Below are positions 21,241 to 34,790 of a stretch of 64,000 nt of DNA, in pieces (the first letter of the stretch is position 1; every line of letters starts with the position of its first letter). A program made the translations under genes and the position numbers. Origin of the DNA: Ifrita kowaldi (lineage: Eukaryota; Chordata; Aves; Passeriformes; Cinclosomatidae); NCBI GenBank assembly GCA_013398055.1, contig VZRS01009527.1, positions 3,957 through 67,956 of the forward strand, given 5' to 3'. Below the pieces are notes generated by a model. The model was not told where the DNA came from. It made no database searches and was given only the letters and a program-made list of their open reading frames with translations.

Positions 21241-24200
21241 CAAGAAGAAAGCTTCTTCCAGTTGGATTCTGGCAAGGTGACAAGTTCATTGCCTAATTTT
21301 GTAACTTTTGCTTTGTCCATGTTTATAAAACTGCCTAACTCTAACAGAAGATAAGATGTCAGTGTTGGGTCCTTACCTCTTACTCTGCTGCTGTGATTCA
21401 TGTGAGGCACATTACAATGCATTGAGGAGTTGTATTACTGAAAAAAAGGTTCAAAGGTCCTATTTTGAGCAGAACAGGAAGGTTGGGTCAGCAAAGTGCA
21501 AGGCTACTTGGTGTCCATTTACAGAAAAAAGAACAGTAAATATTTTAATTATGTGACTTTACTTGTGTAACCTTGGAATGCGTCTTACAATTGCATGCAA
21601 TAATTTGCTTCCTTCATTGTGAAGGCAAAACCCTGCAATCATTCCCACACTGCTGTCTGACCAGGCATAACTGTGGCACCTGAAAGGCAGAGGTACAAAC
21701 TCTTATCCTTGCAGGCTCAAGCTGTACTAAAGCCAAGGCTTGCTGCCATCTCACTGATATATTAAACGCCAAGCAGTTGAGAAGAAGAAACTGTTACTTC
21801 ATCCATCTTCGTTGACTGAATGCCCTTACTTCCCTTACATCTTGTTTATTCATGAGTATTTAGAGACATTCCTCAGTGTGGGCTGTGTAGCTGCAATTTT
21901 GTCTCCTTGGAGTTTGTCTCCCGTTCACTTACTTCATTAAACACTGTTTTTGCATTTAAGGCAATGCTGTTTGTTACTTAGTCCATGCCAGCCTGTTTTA
22001 GGGAAAGGCATAGAAAACCATAATTAGAGGAACAAGTGCAAAATGGTAGATATGCAATAGGCAAGGGGGAGGAGGATGGCAAGAAACTGAAATGTACTCA
22101 AGGAATTGATTGGGCAGGGAAAAGGACAAATTTTGCTGGCAAGGAGGGCAGGGGAATAAAGCCAAAAGCAACTTCCTAAAATAGGAAGATAGAGATGATG
22201 GAAAAAAATATGAATTCCTTTATTAGTGTGTAACACATTTGTAGGGCAGTTTCATTCTTGGGTGACGAGACATGGCTGATTAGCAGTTAGAGAGACTAAA
22301 AGGGGGAATGGGCTTAAAGTTGAGGAATAAAGGAATTTGGCTCCCTTTCTGGTCGGCCCTGTGATAACACCGAGATTTCTCTGGTTTTCCTTTCCTACTA
22401 GTTCTCCCACAGTAATCAGAGTGGCCCCAGCTGATCAAGCAGGGAGAGGACAAATAAGCTTTGTTTTGCTTCAAGCTGGGGTGATTCCTTCTAGAATTGT
22501 TACCAAATCTTGTAGTCCACAAGTCTGAACTCACTATCTTGCATCTAGGATTAATTTAATTCTTATTTTCAGCTATTTTCAAAAACCTGTGAAGTAGTAT
22601 AAGTAGCACACATGATTTCCAGCATAGCCGAGTCCTAAGGGGTCAGTACTGGAAGATTGTAGAAGTAGTTCAAGAGTGTCAGGCAGTTGTATTTGGCCCC
22701 CATTTCTGATACAACATGCCGAGATAAGTTGGCCTCCTGGCTGAAGGAAAGGACAAGAGTTTCAAGAGGAACCTCAAACTATGCAGTGAGGCAAGGGAAG
22801 ACGTGGACACCAGAAGAACATTTGCAAGGCACAGTGAGGAGCAGATGATACCTGCAGGTTTAAATGCTTTGTGCCAGAGATGGAAATGCAAGTGCTGGTG
22901 CATCACATAAAGTTAGGTTCCAGGAGAGAAAGTAGAACAGAGCTCTTGGGTAATGTGGAACATAAAGGATGCAAAAATTGGTTGAAATGGCTCCAGACCT
23001 CATTGCCCCATGAAAACTGACAGATCCTTCACAGTGTGGGTATAGGTTGAACTGTTTACTGTGAAGACACCTTCCTTCATTGTCTTTATTGCTGTCACTT
23101 TTCACACTTGCCCAGTTGTGAGTAGCAGGATTTGTCAAAGAGGGGTGAGAAACGACTTTGAGCTTTCACTGGCTGAACATCACCCTGGTCTGTGTGTTGG
23201 CACTTGAGAAGAGTGAGTGGAGGGTTGGAACAGGTCAGGCTGTGGCCTCTGCCCCACCTCAGTTGTGTGGGCTGCTGTGAGAATTGCTGCCTGCAGTGGA
23301 TGTGGAGGGCGTTTTTAGGAGAACTGTGCTGTCAATCCCTGTCCCTGCATGTATGGCCCAGGCTGTGCCCCAGGGAGGGCACTGGGTCTTGCTGAATGTG
23401 CCCGGCCACATATGGCTGGAGGCTGGCCTTCCAACGACACACTTGGTGTGACAGATTTCTCTGCTTGTATATGTCAAGCCCCATCAAAAGAGCACAAAGT
23501 GGAAACTCTTAACTTATTTGCAGGTTCTTTCCCACAACATTTTAGCATGTTAATGTGTTATAACAATGCTGTCACACTGAATACTGTCGTGGTAGTTTTA
23601 TGTTCCTTTCCTGAATTAACTGGCTGGGCTAGATTCTGATAGTGGTTACAAGAAGCTGTTCTGCATTTAGGTATTGAAAGTGAAATCCAGCTGAGAGACA
23701 GGATGAATATTATGCTTAACTGAAAAGCATGTGCTTAACTGTACCCATAACAAAGCCACAACTTGTCAGCTCTGGATTCATGATAAATTGGGCTGATTAG
23801 TGCCAGGAAAACAATATGGGGGTTTTTTCTTGTTGTTATTACCAAAAATTTGAAAGCAAAACTTGCCATGAAAATAGGAACCACTGTTATTCTGGTGTAG
23901 ATAAAAACAATGCCAAATCAACATCAGCAAGTAGGAAAAAAAAAAGCAGCATATTCAGAAAACAGTTTTCTAGAAATGAAAGTTTATTTAACTGATAAAA
24001 AGTGGGACTCATTTGTACTTTTCCCACCCCAACTGCAGATCAGGGTTCCAAAAATCTTTCCCAGAATTAGTACATGGAGAGCATTTATAAGTTGAAGTCT
24101 GTTCTTAAGTTTAAAACTCAAGAGCAGGCAGCTAGTGCATAGTGGGTTTTATTCTTTCATCCTACCTGTGTGTTGGCCATAAAAAGGATGGCCACTCAGA

Positions 24201-25719
24201 CCAAATAGTCTGTGACTGATGCATGAATGATCTTCTGGTGCATGAAGATTTGTGGCCTGTAAACTGAATGAAGACATTCTCTCCTTCCTAATGGCTTTGG
24301 GTTCACTGGTGTATATGGGGGTAATGGCTGTGCAGGGTATTTGAGGACTGATTGCGCCCTACAGCCCTGCCCACCACCAGAATAAGCCACAAATCCTGCC
24401 AGGCTGGAGAGGATTGGGCATTGGTGGGCTACAAGGTGCTCAGCAGCGTTTCCATCTTCTTCCCACTGCTGGGAAGCCACTGTATTTGTGGTTCTGTGCA
24501 GCCACTGGTAGTGATACATTGATTGTTAGAAGCTGTCTTTTGTTTCTTTTATCTTTCTGTCTCCTAAGACAAACAACTATTGTGAGTCTGCTCTCTCAGC
24601 TCATCATAATTGCAGGTCACTCTAACAACCTTTTCAGGGCTTATTTCAAAAACATTGTTAGAAAGCTTTATTTTTATTTAGTAGTATTTAGCATCATTAT
24701 GCAATTCAATTCACCAAAGAGTACTGCTCTTGGCTAGTGGACATGCTTCATTCTAGTATGAAGTAGACAAACCAAATGATCACTTTTTAAGAACAAAACC
24801 ATTTTCAATTGGTGAAGCTTCTAGATTTTCCCTTTCTAGAAAGAGCAAAAGGAACACCTCAGCATAATGGAATGAAAACTGCACGATTGATTCCCTTTGG
24901 GAGCAGTGATAGGCAGAGATGAAACTTGGGTCTGGCAAAACTCATTTGTGTCGTCATCTCATGGTATCCTTATACATACATTAGTTTGTTTATTCATTTA
25001 ACATTGGCATTCTTACAAAGAGAAGCATTTGTTACATTAAATTATTTAATTTTGTGTGCATTTTAAGTGCTGGTTTGTTTCTTTCAGGGCAAACAAGAAG
25101 AAAAATTTTCTTCTTTGATGTGTGCTCTTTAGTGTCTCAGTAATCCCCTCCAAAACCTTTAGTATAATGGATTAGGCATACTCATGCCATCTGGCTCTGA
25201 TCAGATCAGGATTTGTGATCTGTGAATATCTGGAGGGGTAAAATCAGTAAAAGTGAAAGCTTTGAACAGACTTCATTGACTTTAGTTTCTTAACTTCCTT
25301 GGTTAAGAAGTTGTGTGGCTTGAAAGAAACACTATGAAAACAAAGCCAAGATAAATAAATCAGTTTAACTGAGGTAAGACTTGGTAGGTAATGCAACCAC
25401 GCTGCAGGTGCATTATATCTGAGCCTCATGAATATTTTATATAATCCTTTGTAGAATAACTGCATAGTCTTAAAAAAAGCAAACCAACAAATCAACGCTC
25501 ATGAATCATTTATATAAAAGAGATAACACAGAATGTGGAAGGAACTGGCTTAACAATTTCACGTACAGAACACAGCAGGCAAACTACAGATGTATTGAAA
25601 AGTTACTTCCTCTGCTGGTGTAGAATACTACTTCTACCCTAAACAAGATTCAACCAGTGCTCAGCAAGCACCAAAAAGGCAACAAAGCCGAAGGGGCTAC
25701 ACCAAGTGTCACCTCTAAA
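21241..25719. other. Noncoding stretch, nothing recognised
   Basis: Ordinary mixed DNA. The longest open frames (about 107 codons at 24196-24519 and 24414-24737) lie on opposite strands and have no family features. Confidence 0.5.
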
Positions 25720-25990
25720 GGTCTTTTTCTGACATGTTCTCACTCTTCTCTCTGTCTGCAGTTACAGGGTTTTTTCCTCTTCTTAAATCGGTAATCCCAT
25801 AGCACTATCACCATTGCTGATGGGCTCAGCCTTGACCAGTGGTGGGTCCACCTTGGAGCCAGCTGCCCTTGACTCCATCAGACATAGGGAAAGCTTCTGG
25901 CAGCTTCTCACAGAAGCCACCCCTGTAGCCCATCCTGCTACCAAACCCTTTCTGTACATAAACTCAATGCAGTAGGTAGGCAGAGCCTTC
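25720..25990 (-). mobile_element. Avian dispersed repeat, probable LTR fragment
   Basis: The reverse complement contains a series of blocks that I remember as a common bird interspersed repeat: GGCTACAGGGGTGGCTTCTG, then GAGAAGCTGCCAGAAGCTT, then GGCTGAGCCCATCAGCAATG, ending in an A-rich AAGAAGAGG stretch. From memory it belongs to an ERVL-like LTR family, but I cannot confirm the family, the ends or target-site duplications. No retroviral coding sequence is adjacent. It is an old, diverged piece. Confidence 0.5.
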
Positions 25991-28900
25991 CCTTTGAGTG
26001 TCAAAGTTACCCTGGGGAGGAAAAACAAGCTCAAACCAAAGTAAACAAATGAAAGTGCCATAATCCTGGTTTGTTTGCTTGGGAGCCATCAAAGGCCAGG
26101 GTGCTTGTGCTGAAGGAAGAGCAATAGGGTATCTGAAGTATGAATCACAGTCATGGACCAACAACTTTCCCCTTCTCTCCTTAGGACACCAGATAGACCA
26201 ATTTCAAAGGTTCCCAGCTCTTGGGCTCTGTGTCCCACTTGTGCCCACTTTTTCTTTCCTTCTTCCTGTGGTAGGAGCAGTTCAACTTCCAGTTCAAATT
26301 CCTTATTCCAGGAGGCCAAATCCAGTTTTGCCTACCTTGCTGAGAAGTCCTGAGATTTCTCTGTTTATAGCCATGATTCTGTGGGGCTAGAGAGAGTATT
26401 TTGTGAACATTGCTGGTTTTCTCTGTGGGTTCTCCATGTTTCTGATTCTCATTTGACAACAAAAGCTCGATGTTTCCTCATAGCTGAAGTTAAACCTGGA
26501 CCTTGCCCCAGAATATTTTTGTGGGCTAATCACCTCTAAACATTTTTTCTCATAGGGGTTTCTTGGGTATAAATGGCCAAGTTTGCGGAAGACCTTGTAA
26601 TTGGAAAGGAAGTGAACAGAATCAAACTTTATGGAGTCTTTCTATAAAGACCTGAAAAGAACAGAGTTTTGAGACTGCAAGTTAAAAGAGTAATTATTTG
26701 AAATCTTACTCCTGGGGAGAGAAAGTAGCAAACACTGTTACATAAATGGGGATAGGAATATAAGCAGCAACTGCACTGTTACAGCCTGGAGTTCTATTTA
26801 ATTTCTTGCGTTTTTATTGAGGCAATACTGCTTGAACTTTTAGTGCTGCCTGTCCAGGAAAGTGTAACCCAATAGCATCTGGTCCTTTGCTGCATACAGT
26901 CAATGATCACTTTGTTTGCATTGTTTCTTTAAACAACTATTCAGCTGCAGAGCACAGGTTGTGTAAAAACAAACCAAAATCATGGAGGCCTTTCCCATAA
27001 TCACACTTGTGTCACAGCTGACTTTATCTAGCCTGTCATAACAGAGCATCTACTGCATTTGAGTTGCAATCTCATTTCATGTTGCTGATAAGTTTTTGTC
27101 TAGATTGCAGGGGGTGAAAATAATTTTCCAGCGAAAGTGAGATGCTTTCATAGGAAAACAGATAGGAACCCTGAAACTGTGGCATAAGCAGGGGAATGTA
27201 ACCAAGACATTTGCTGTAGATTTGTCTTCCCCTACCTTGCTGCTCTGGAGCAGAGCACAGGGCTTGTGCTCAAGGACAGCACTGTCACTGCTTTGCTTTA
27301 ACTTTCTTAGTCCTGTTTTTCTTTCTTCCTTCCCTCTCTTATTTACCTGGAATGGAGCTCCTTTGACCCAAGGGCAATGTTGATGCAAAATCTAGCCCAC
27401 AGGTCTCACACTTTACAGGCGGCTCTAAAGGCTGGCTGTAATGATATTTTTCATTATCTAGATAATTGCATTTCCTTTAAATTCTTTTCTTTTTTTTGTC
27501 ATTTGCAAAGACCCTAAAGAAGCTTGTTTAGATCAGCATGCCTGTAAACTTAAATCAGAAAGTTTTTTGAAGTGTAGAAGCATTAATGTGTTCAGTGATG
27601 CTGCAAAGCCTGTGCAAGGCATAGTGTCTTCTACTTTTGTCACTTCTCACCCTTATCAGACCTTATTGATCTTAAAACCTATAGTTCATGCCATGAGGAC
27701 TCATTTCCTACCAACTGAAGCACATTTCAAAAATATTTAAAAGATCCTCAGTCTCTTTGGAACTGAGTTGTTTGGAACTCTGAAAATAGAAGTTCACTAT
27801 TGGAATCCAGCTGGAACATTCAGTGATGCTCCACATTGAATTCCCATCCAGAAAAATATTAGTGAAACATAAATTTAAATGAAGGTTCTATTTCCGTGGA
27901 TTTGAAGCAAATAATATTGTTTTGGTTCATATTAAAAGAATTCTTCTGCTGATGCTCATGCAACATATTTTGTGGTAAGCTGAAAATACGAACAATCGCT
28001 GAAGGCTGCAGGGTGGACAAAATAAATAATAGAAACAACTAAATAGAAAAAGGTTGTGCCACTGAAAACCAGTAAGTTTGCTATGTTTGTTAACATCTGG
28101 ATGTTGTTTGTGAAGAGATGGAATGATGTCTGATGGGAGTTTGGAAGGAAAAACCCTAGAAGGGTATTGAATTTCCTATGCCTGTTTTCATGCAGGCTGA
28201 AGCAGCACTTGACTGAACTGGTGCATTTTACAACATCTGAAGCAGCAAGAGAACAACTGTAAAAATGTGTAGTGATGAACAAGGTGAGGTGGTTTTACAC
28301 TACTTCTCTCTTAAAGTGAGACAGAGCACGTTACTTGGCAAAAGAATGTGCTCCAGATTACGTAGTAATCCATCCCTTTCAAAGATTTCTTTAGACTTCA
28401 GGCATCTATTGAAGCCTGTGTATTGATATTTTGTCCTGCTTCATAACTGCTGGGAAAAAACAGTTAAAAAGAAAAAAGAAGTGAGGTCTCTACAAGCAAA
28501 ACTATTGCTTCTAGCCAAAGCTCGGGTGCAGGGTGAGATACCAGTAGAGATGCATGGACAGCATTACTTGAGCGCAAAATATGGAGGAGGAGAAAGCTTG
28601 GGCAGATAAAATCCTTAGGGAGCATCCCCTATCTGTTACTGTCTGCTTCTCTACAAAATCAAATCAAAAAATGTTTGACAACTCTAGGGTTGTTGGACAC
28701 TTTGCTAATCAGGAACATATTATAAACATTCTAGGGGAAGGAAAGGTCACAAAGGTCTGGCTCTAATAGCATCTAATTCTGCACATCTACGCAGTTACAG
28801 AAGCAGAGCTCATAAAGCTTGGCTTTGGAAATGCGTTAAATGTGCCTTCACTGCAAACCCCTCCAACAGCAGAACTATATGAACAAGAAACTTCTTTTTT

Positions 28901-30269
28901 CTAAGCACTGTTTGATGTTAGCTACTAAGGTTTTGTGCTGGTTGCCTCATCTTACAGTTTGAAAATACTTTCAGCTGATGGCTGAAACCCTGTCTCTATT
29001 GAACTCAATGATAGACTCCTGTGCATTTCAGAAGGAACAGGATTTCACTCCATATACTTTCGCAGTGGAGATTAGGCTGTGATGCTGTCCATATAATAGC
29101 TTTGTTATTCCTTGAATCAGCCAGAACTTTTTTTTGTCTGTTAATTATCTCCAGAACAAATTAAAAATGCTGTGTGCGTAAAGCAAATAGTAAGGAAAAG
29201 CATGAACTTCAAAAACAAAACCCAGAAGTTTTCTGTATGTTAATTGTCCATAAGGGTTGTCATCTCTTTATTTGTGTCTGTGGTTTAGGTAAGTGTTTTG
29301 TAACTGTTTCATTTCTTAATCTATTACTGCCTGTACTGATGGAGTAGGTCCCTTTCCATACCTAGCACAGTGAACAGGAAATAATAGCAGTCACCTTGAC
29401 ATCAGTGTACAATGTCAAGGTTGCAAAGCTCTGTTGCCCTGTTTTGATAGATAAAACCTGGAGCAAAGGGAGACTGTTTTTCCCAGCTCAGAACATAACG
29501 TCTTTTTTCTGTGTAACATGATGCCCTGGTTCTGTTTTTCCAAAATGCAGGTTTGTGCCAAAAAATTACAGTTTAAAGGGCATCACTGAAAGGAATTATC
29601 ACTTTCTAGATACATAAGTGCATACAAGCAATGGCTTTGTTTACAAAAAAAGTTTGCAGGCTTTGCTTTCTATTAGGAGCAGCTCAAGATATCACAGGCA
29701 TATTGCTGAGAAAGAAGCATTTAATTCAGCAGACTTTTAACTCAATAAACTGCATGGCATTGTATGGGAGAGGGAGGAAAGAGATGTTCTTTCTGAAAGG
29801 GAGGTGCTTTAACTCTAAAGGTTTTCCTTTTCCCTTTTCTGTATTTCCTCTTCCTGGACTTAAGAAGACAATACTGATCTCTTCTGAATAGTCTCTGCTC
29901 TTATCGTTCATAGTTTTGCTTCAATTCCTAGGCAACACTCCCTGCAGGATAGAAATAAAATGTGTAATAGGCAGAAGGGAGTTACCAGAGGCAAAAACAA
30001 CAACTTCATTGCCCAAGATGTGATACCAAATCATTTGGCTGTTGCCTGCCCTCTACCATTTCACTCTCCTTTAGGGTTTCAGGTAGGTAGCTGTTATGCA
30101 GAAAGCTTGTATAGAACATTTCACTGCGCAGTGTGTGCAGCTTGCTTACTTTGATTCAGAGCATAATTCGTTTGGTGCTTTATGAGGTTTTGTTGCATGC
30201 CTTGTGTGTGCAGCCCTGTGAATTATGTTCCTGTAGGAATGTTGTCTATTAATAGCTCTGCAAAGTAGA
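25991..30269. other. Noncoding stretch, nothing recognised
   Basis: AT-rich DNA without a recognisable gene. Open frames up to about 108 codons (27956-28282, minus) lack family features. Confidence 0.5.
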
Positions 30270-30400
30270 CACTGACTCTCTGGGGGGCTGCTGTGATAAA
30301 AAGCCTTATCACAGAAAGGTCACGTGCTATTTCTATTAACTCTTTTGATGTGATTGAGAAAAGGCTGCGGCCTAATAAACTGAGGATGAGACTGGAGCTG
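30270..30400. promoter_or_regulatory. Candidate enhancer with paired GATA palindrome
   Basis: A perfect inverted pair, CTGTGATAA (30291-30299) and TTATCACAG (30306-30314), separated by six bases, gives two facing GATA-factor-type cores. Immediately after it lies AAGGTCA (nuclear-receptor half-site, 30316-30322) overlapping the E-box CACGTG (30321-30326). A CpG-containing GCTGCGGCC follows at about 30364-30372. Such dense, ordered sites are typical of cis-regulatory elements, but no function is shown. Confidence 0.3.
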
Positions 30401-33400
30401 GGGCTTCTTAATCCTGTCCATGAGAGTAATACCTCCAATAGCCTTGCAAAGACACAAAGGGTCAGATTTTGTACCTAAATCCCACCAAACTCAAACTAAA
30501 TGAAATTAGGAAGCATTTAGGTACCTAAATACTTTTGTGTATCTCACCTTCTGAACTTTTATCTACTTGTTGAGTAGGACATATAATACTCATAGTAGCA
30601 CTGTTGGGATCAATCTATAAATACGGTGTGATTGTTATTTATGAAAATATCTTAAAGAGAAAGCTACTTTCAATGCCAGACCTTGGCGTTAACATATAAT
30701 TCCCCTGTCATATTTACTAAAATTCCCTACAAAACCTTCCTTAAAAAATTAATTATTTGATCTGTTAGGAGGTAATGAAGTGCAAGCATAAATAATTCAG
30801 AAATACACAGAAAATGGTGGGCCTCTGGACTCCAGTGTTGATTTTTCTGACTCAGGCTGATATATGCCAAGTTTACTTTAGATCTTTTATTTATGTATGT
30901 GTCTGTGTCTACAGTTATATGGAGCTCTGCTCAATGGTTTAGAAACTCTGCAATTGAATGTTGCAGAATACACATCACTTTCACAGCAGTTTGTGGCAAG
31001 AATCCCATGAGAAATGGTTGAGACAGCATAACTTTGTTGCCAAATAATAATGTTTAGTGACTCAGAAACTGCCATCTGTTACATAGACTCATAGCTTGAG
31101 CTCTGCATATTGAAATAGACCTGAAACATCTGCAGGTTTCCTCATAATGTTTAGGCTTAGGCATCCACCTAGCTGGAATCTCCCACCTCATCCTCAACCC
31201 TTCCCTCAGAGATATTCACTTAGCATGGCTGTTTGGGGTTTTTAACCTCACATATCAACAACATCCACTTTCAAAAATATCTCTGATTTCATGCTCTTCA
31301 ACTAATGCTTCATTTCAGCCACTGTCACCCAATATTTCTATGGTGTTCCCAAGGTGAAAATTGTCTTACAGACTTTTGAAATCCTGAGAGAGAAATGAGA
31401 GTTGTACCACCTGAAGCACCATATGTTCCTGTACAGATTACAGTGTTTGTCAAGTGGGCTGGTTTCCTGTTGGGCACCTGGATTCACCACGGTGGCCCCA
31501 AGCACATCCCACACTGCTGTGTGCTAGGGAAGCAGCTGTGCAGCCCTCTCTGGAGCTGCTGTCTACTCACTTGGCATTGCCCACCTGCTCTAGGCCTTGC
31601 TCTCTGGATGTGCCTTGGAAGACTGTGTGTCCCTGAAAATGTGCTGCTGTAAGGCACAAATGGTCTCTGGTAAACTTGCAGCTCTTCATCAATCTGACTC
31701 TGAAGTCTTCTGCGTGTTGTAGTCTTAAAAAATTCAGTCTGATCTCTTCCCACCCTCCCTGCTTCTTGCCACTTCACATAGCACAGAAGTAACCCCAGTC
31801 CCAGTGAGAAATGCTGAAGGAGCGAAGTAGGTCATTGCATTAAATGATGTGGTGCTTTGGTACCACTCTCTCTGACACTGTTGTCATCTGCGATGCAGAA
31901 TCCAAACTAATCCCTGTGCACAGGAACCTTCCAGGCAGAGGTGAGCCACAGAAGCCTGCTGAACAGTCAGCATGGCTTGACTTACATCTTAGATTTTCCT
32001 TCTATTGGGGAAGGTGAAGAAGAAGGCAAGGAACAAAGGCTGGAAGCTGAAAATAGCATTGGATCTGATGGAGATCTGTGCAACCCACCCATGAAATACA
32101 GCCGTGAATGTATTGATGCAGGGATGCTTGTGAAGGAGGCACGTTACATGCTCTGCTCCAGTCCTATTATGTTGGAGTTAGAATGTTAGAGGAAGTGACA
32201 GGCGTATGGTTTTGGTGCTTGGGTTTGTTTTTATACACTGAAAATGAAGGTCAAGGAATTGAGAGAGAGCTCCAAATCACAGGTCAGCCACAGGCAATGC
32301 CTTTCTATTTGTTTATTCTGTCATTGTTCCAGTATTTATAAAGACGTTGTAGTCCAGGAAAATGTCCTAATACATTTATATGATATGCTATTGGCTAAGG
32401 ATAGGAATAATGTACAGCAACACATTAGGTTTAGCCAGAAACTGGCCTTGTCTAAATATTACAAGATTGAAATATCTTACCAGAGGAGTGGCTATGAATA
32501 AATCTTTTCAGAAGCACAGAAGAAAGAGATTTTGCATCTGATGTTAAAGAGAAATAAGGTCTCTATAAAGGAGTAAATTACATCTGGAGATAGATTTCCT
32601 TATGGACAAAAGCAATGATTCCTCTAAAACAGCTTTACACAATAGTACTCATTTCTTACATATGATTTTTTTTTAACTGCTCATTACACAAAAGGAGACG
32701 TTGTTTAATTAATTCCAACAGTTATTCACATTTTGAATTTACAGGAAGATTTGAATTCTTAATGATGGTGATGACTCATGAATTAAACATCCCTGAGAAG
32801 CTTTCACCTCTGTCTTACCAGTGAAAATCCAGATATATGATCCATACCACGCTGCCTTTCCCCTGTTTACTGGTGACATGTGTCCAGGGTGGGCACAGCA
32901 GCAGATATTTGAGCAGCTATGGCTGGTTTTCTTTGAAAGCACAGGTAAAGGGAAGGATGTAGGAAGAGGACTGAAACTGGGGGCAGGGCCGCAGAGCTGC
33001 AGAGAGAGGAGATTTTCCTGTGGCCCTTGGCACAGCCATGGCAAAGTACTAAAACATAGGTCCAGCCTGTACTGTAGAAGCTTTGCTGGCATAGAAATGT
33101 CAATGAGGAGTGAGAGCCTTTTCCTTGTGTGGCAATAGCAGTATAGCTCCAGTGCAAAGGCTGTCCAAAACATCCATTTGCTGCCATTGCATGTTCTGCT
33201 TAAGGATTAGATCCAAACCATGGGAGCAAAAGAACTTTATTTTTGGCCAGCTCCTGGTTGTGCTTACCTTAGGAGGAATAGCGAGTGTGGCTGTAGCTTT
33301 TAAATGCAAAAGGGCCATAGAGCAAGAATTAGAAGCATGTCCTCTCTCATTTTTGTCCAGGTCTGATCATGGCATGTGGGTGGATTACAGATTAATTCAT

Positions 33401-33489
33401 GGATTAATTTTTGCTAAAACAGTACTCAGTTTAGTTCAGCATCTTTGCATCAACATTTAGCGTGGAGAAGTAGAATTGTTTCCGTTTAT
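30401..33489. other. Noncoding stretch, no confident feature
   Basis: Two plus-strand frames at 31941-32189 and 32244-32501 are in the same phase, separated by a short stop-containing stretch. They look moderately coding-like but match nothing I know. The rest is unremarkable. Confidence 0.45.
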
Positions 33490-34790
33490 ATATAACACCT
33501 AAAACTGCCTTGGTACCAGATGATTAAAAAGTAGCAAATGTGACTTCAATATATAGAATAGATTTTTAGGAGGGTCTGGGAACTAGCAACCAATAAATCT
33601 GTATCAGGAAAGCTGTAGGAAGTGTGGTCAAAAGTAGACACACAAGGAGGCACATGAACAAATAAGGTATGATACAGAAGAGTTATCATTGCTTTTCCAG
33701 AGGGATCTCATCCGGTGTAAATTTATTAGAGATTTCTCTAGAGTAGTTACTAGCATGTGTGAAAAGCTGATAAAGTAGGTCTGAATTTCCAAAACAGCTT
33801 TTGCCAGACACTTGAAAAGGAACAAAACTACTAAGCAATGTGATTGTTCTTGTATGAGTCTGCAATTCATTAAGAAACAGGAAACAAAAAGTTGGATTCT
33901 GTGGCCTAAAAATAAGCACTTTGTGCCACCTGGGATGCTCCATGATATCCAAGACATCTGCACAAGGCTCTGACAAGACCTGGGATTTAAGGGAAATGTG
34001 CTTGTTGGCACTGTACAAGCTATGCAATAAAAAAATTACATATGATGTTTTTCTTTATACGCTGGATCTCACTTGAGCTGTAGGAACAGACAATGGGTTT
34101 TTGCAGGGAAGGGGAACGCTGGAGTCTCCTGGACATCAATGCTAGAGCCAGTGCTGCCCAGGTTGTTCATGGGTGACCTGATAAAGGGGAATAGAGAATG
34201 ATGAAAGGAAGTTTCAGGCAAGAAACGGAGCTTACCACAAAACGGTGTAAAAAGATCACATTTCATGACTAGGTGATAAACTGCCATCTGACACTCACTG
34301 TTGATAAAAGCAAAGTAGTGCACTTTGGAGAACAGCCCTGATTTCACATATGCAGTGATAGGCTGTGAAGTAGCTATTGGCAATCACAGAAGGCCTTGGA
34401 GTAATTCTGGACAGTTCTGTCAAAATGTCTATTGAGTGGTCACTGAGGATCAAAGAGGAAAAGAAGTGTATTAAGTAGTGTACAGGATGGAATAGAGCAG
34501 AAAAACGAGAGAAATAGTGGTGCTGTTGTAAGAGTCAATGGTGTGCCCACCTCATGAAGCCTCCATTCCTAAAAGGGGTGAGTAAAGAGAAAGGACACAA
34601 AAAAGGAGGGCACTAATGATCAGAGATACAGAGTGGCTTCTTTCCAAGGCATGACTTAATAGGTTACAGGTGTTCATCACGAAAAAGAAATTACTAGGAG
34701 GAAAGAATATGACAGAGAGGTATCAAATAAAGAGTAGCAGAGAAGGGAGACAGGGAAAAGTCATTCACCGTTTTCTCCACAGCTGTTGCA
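33490..34790 (+). mobile_element. Ancient, decayed CR1-type LINE (ORF2 reverse-transcriptase part)
   Basis: Aligned by eye to remembered CR1 ORF2 nucleotide consensus, a colinear series of blocks survives: CCAGATGATTAAAAAGTAGC and CTGGGAACTAGCAACCAATA (about 33518-33594), ATTTATTAGAG (33720), the GATTTCCAAAA-like block (33783), a GGATCAGTGCTGG-like block (34135-34155), the GCAGATGACAC-like block (about 34213), AAAGCAAAGTAGTGCACTTTGG (34308-34328), CTTGGAGTAATTCTGGA (34395-34411), and the post-RT GAGAAAAG-like C-terminal part up to about 34785. All frames are interrupted, so this is a dead fossil. The ends are approximate. It is much older than the copy at 48466. Confidence 0.65.
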
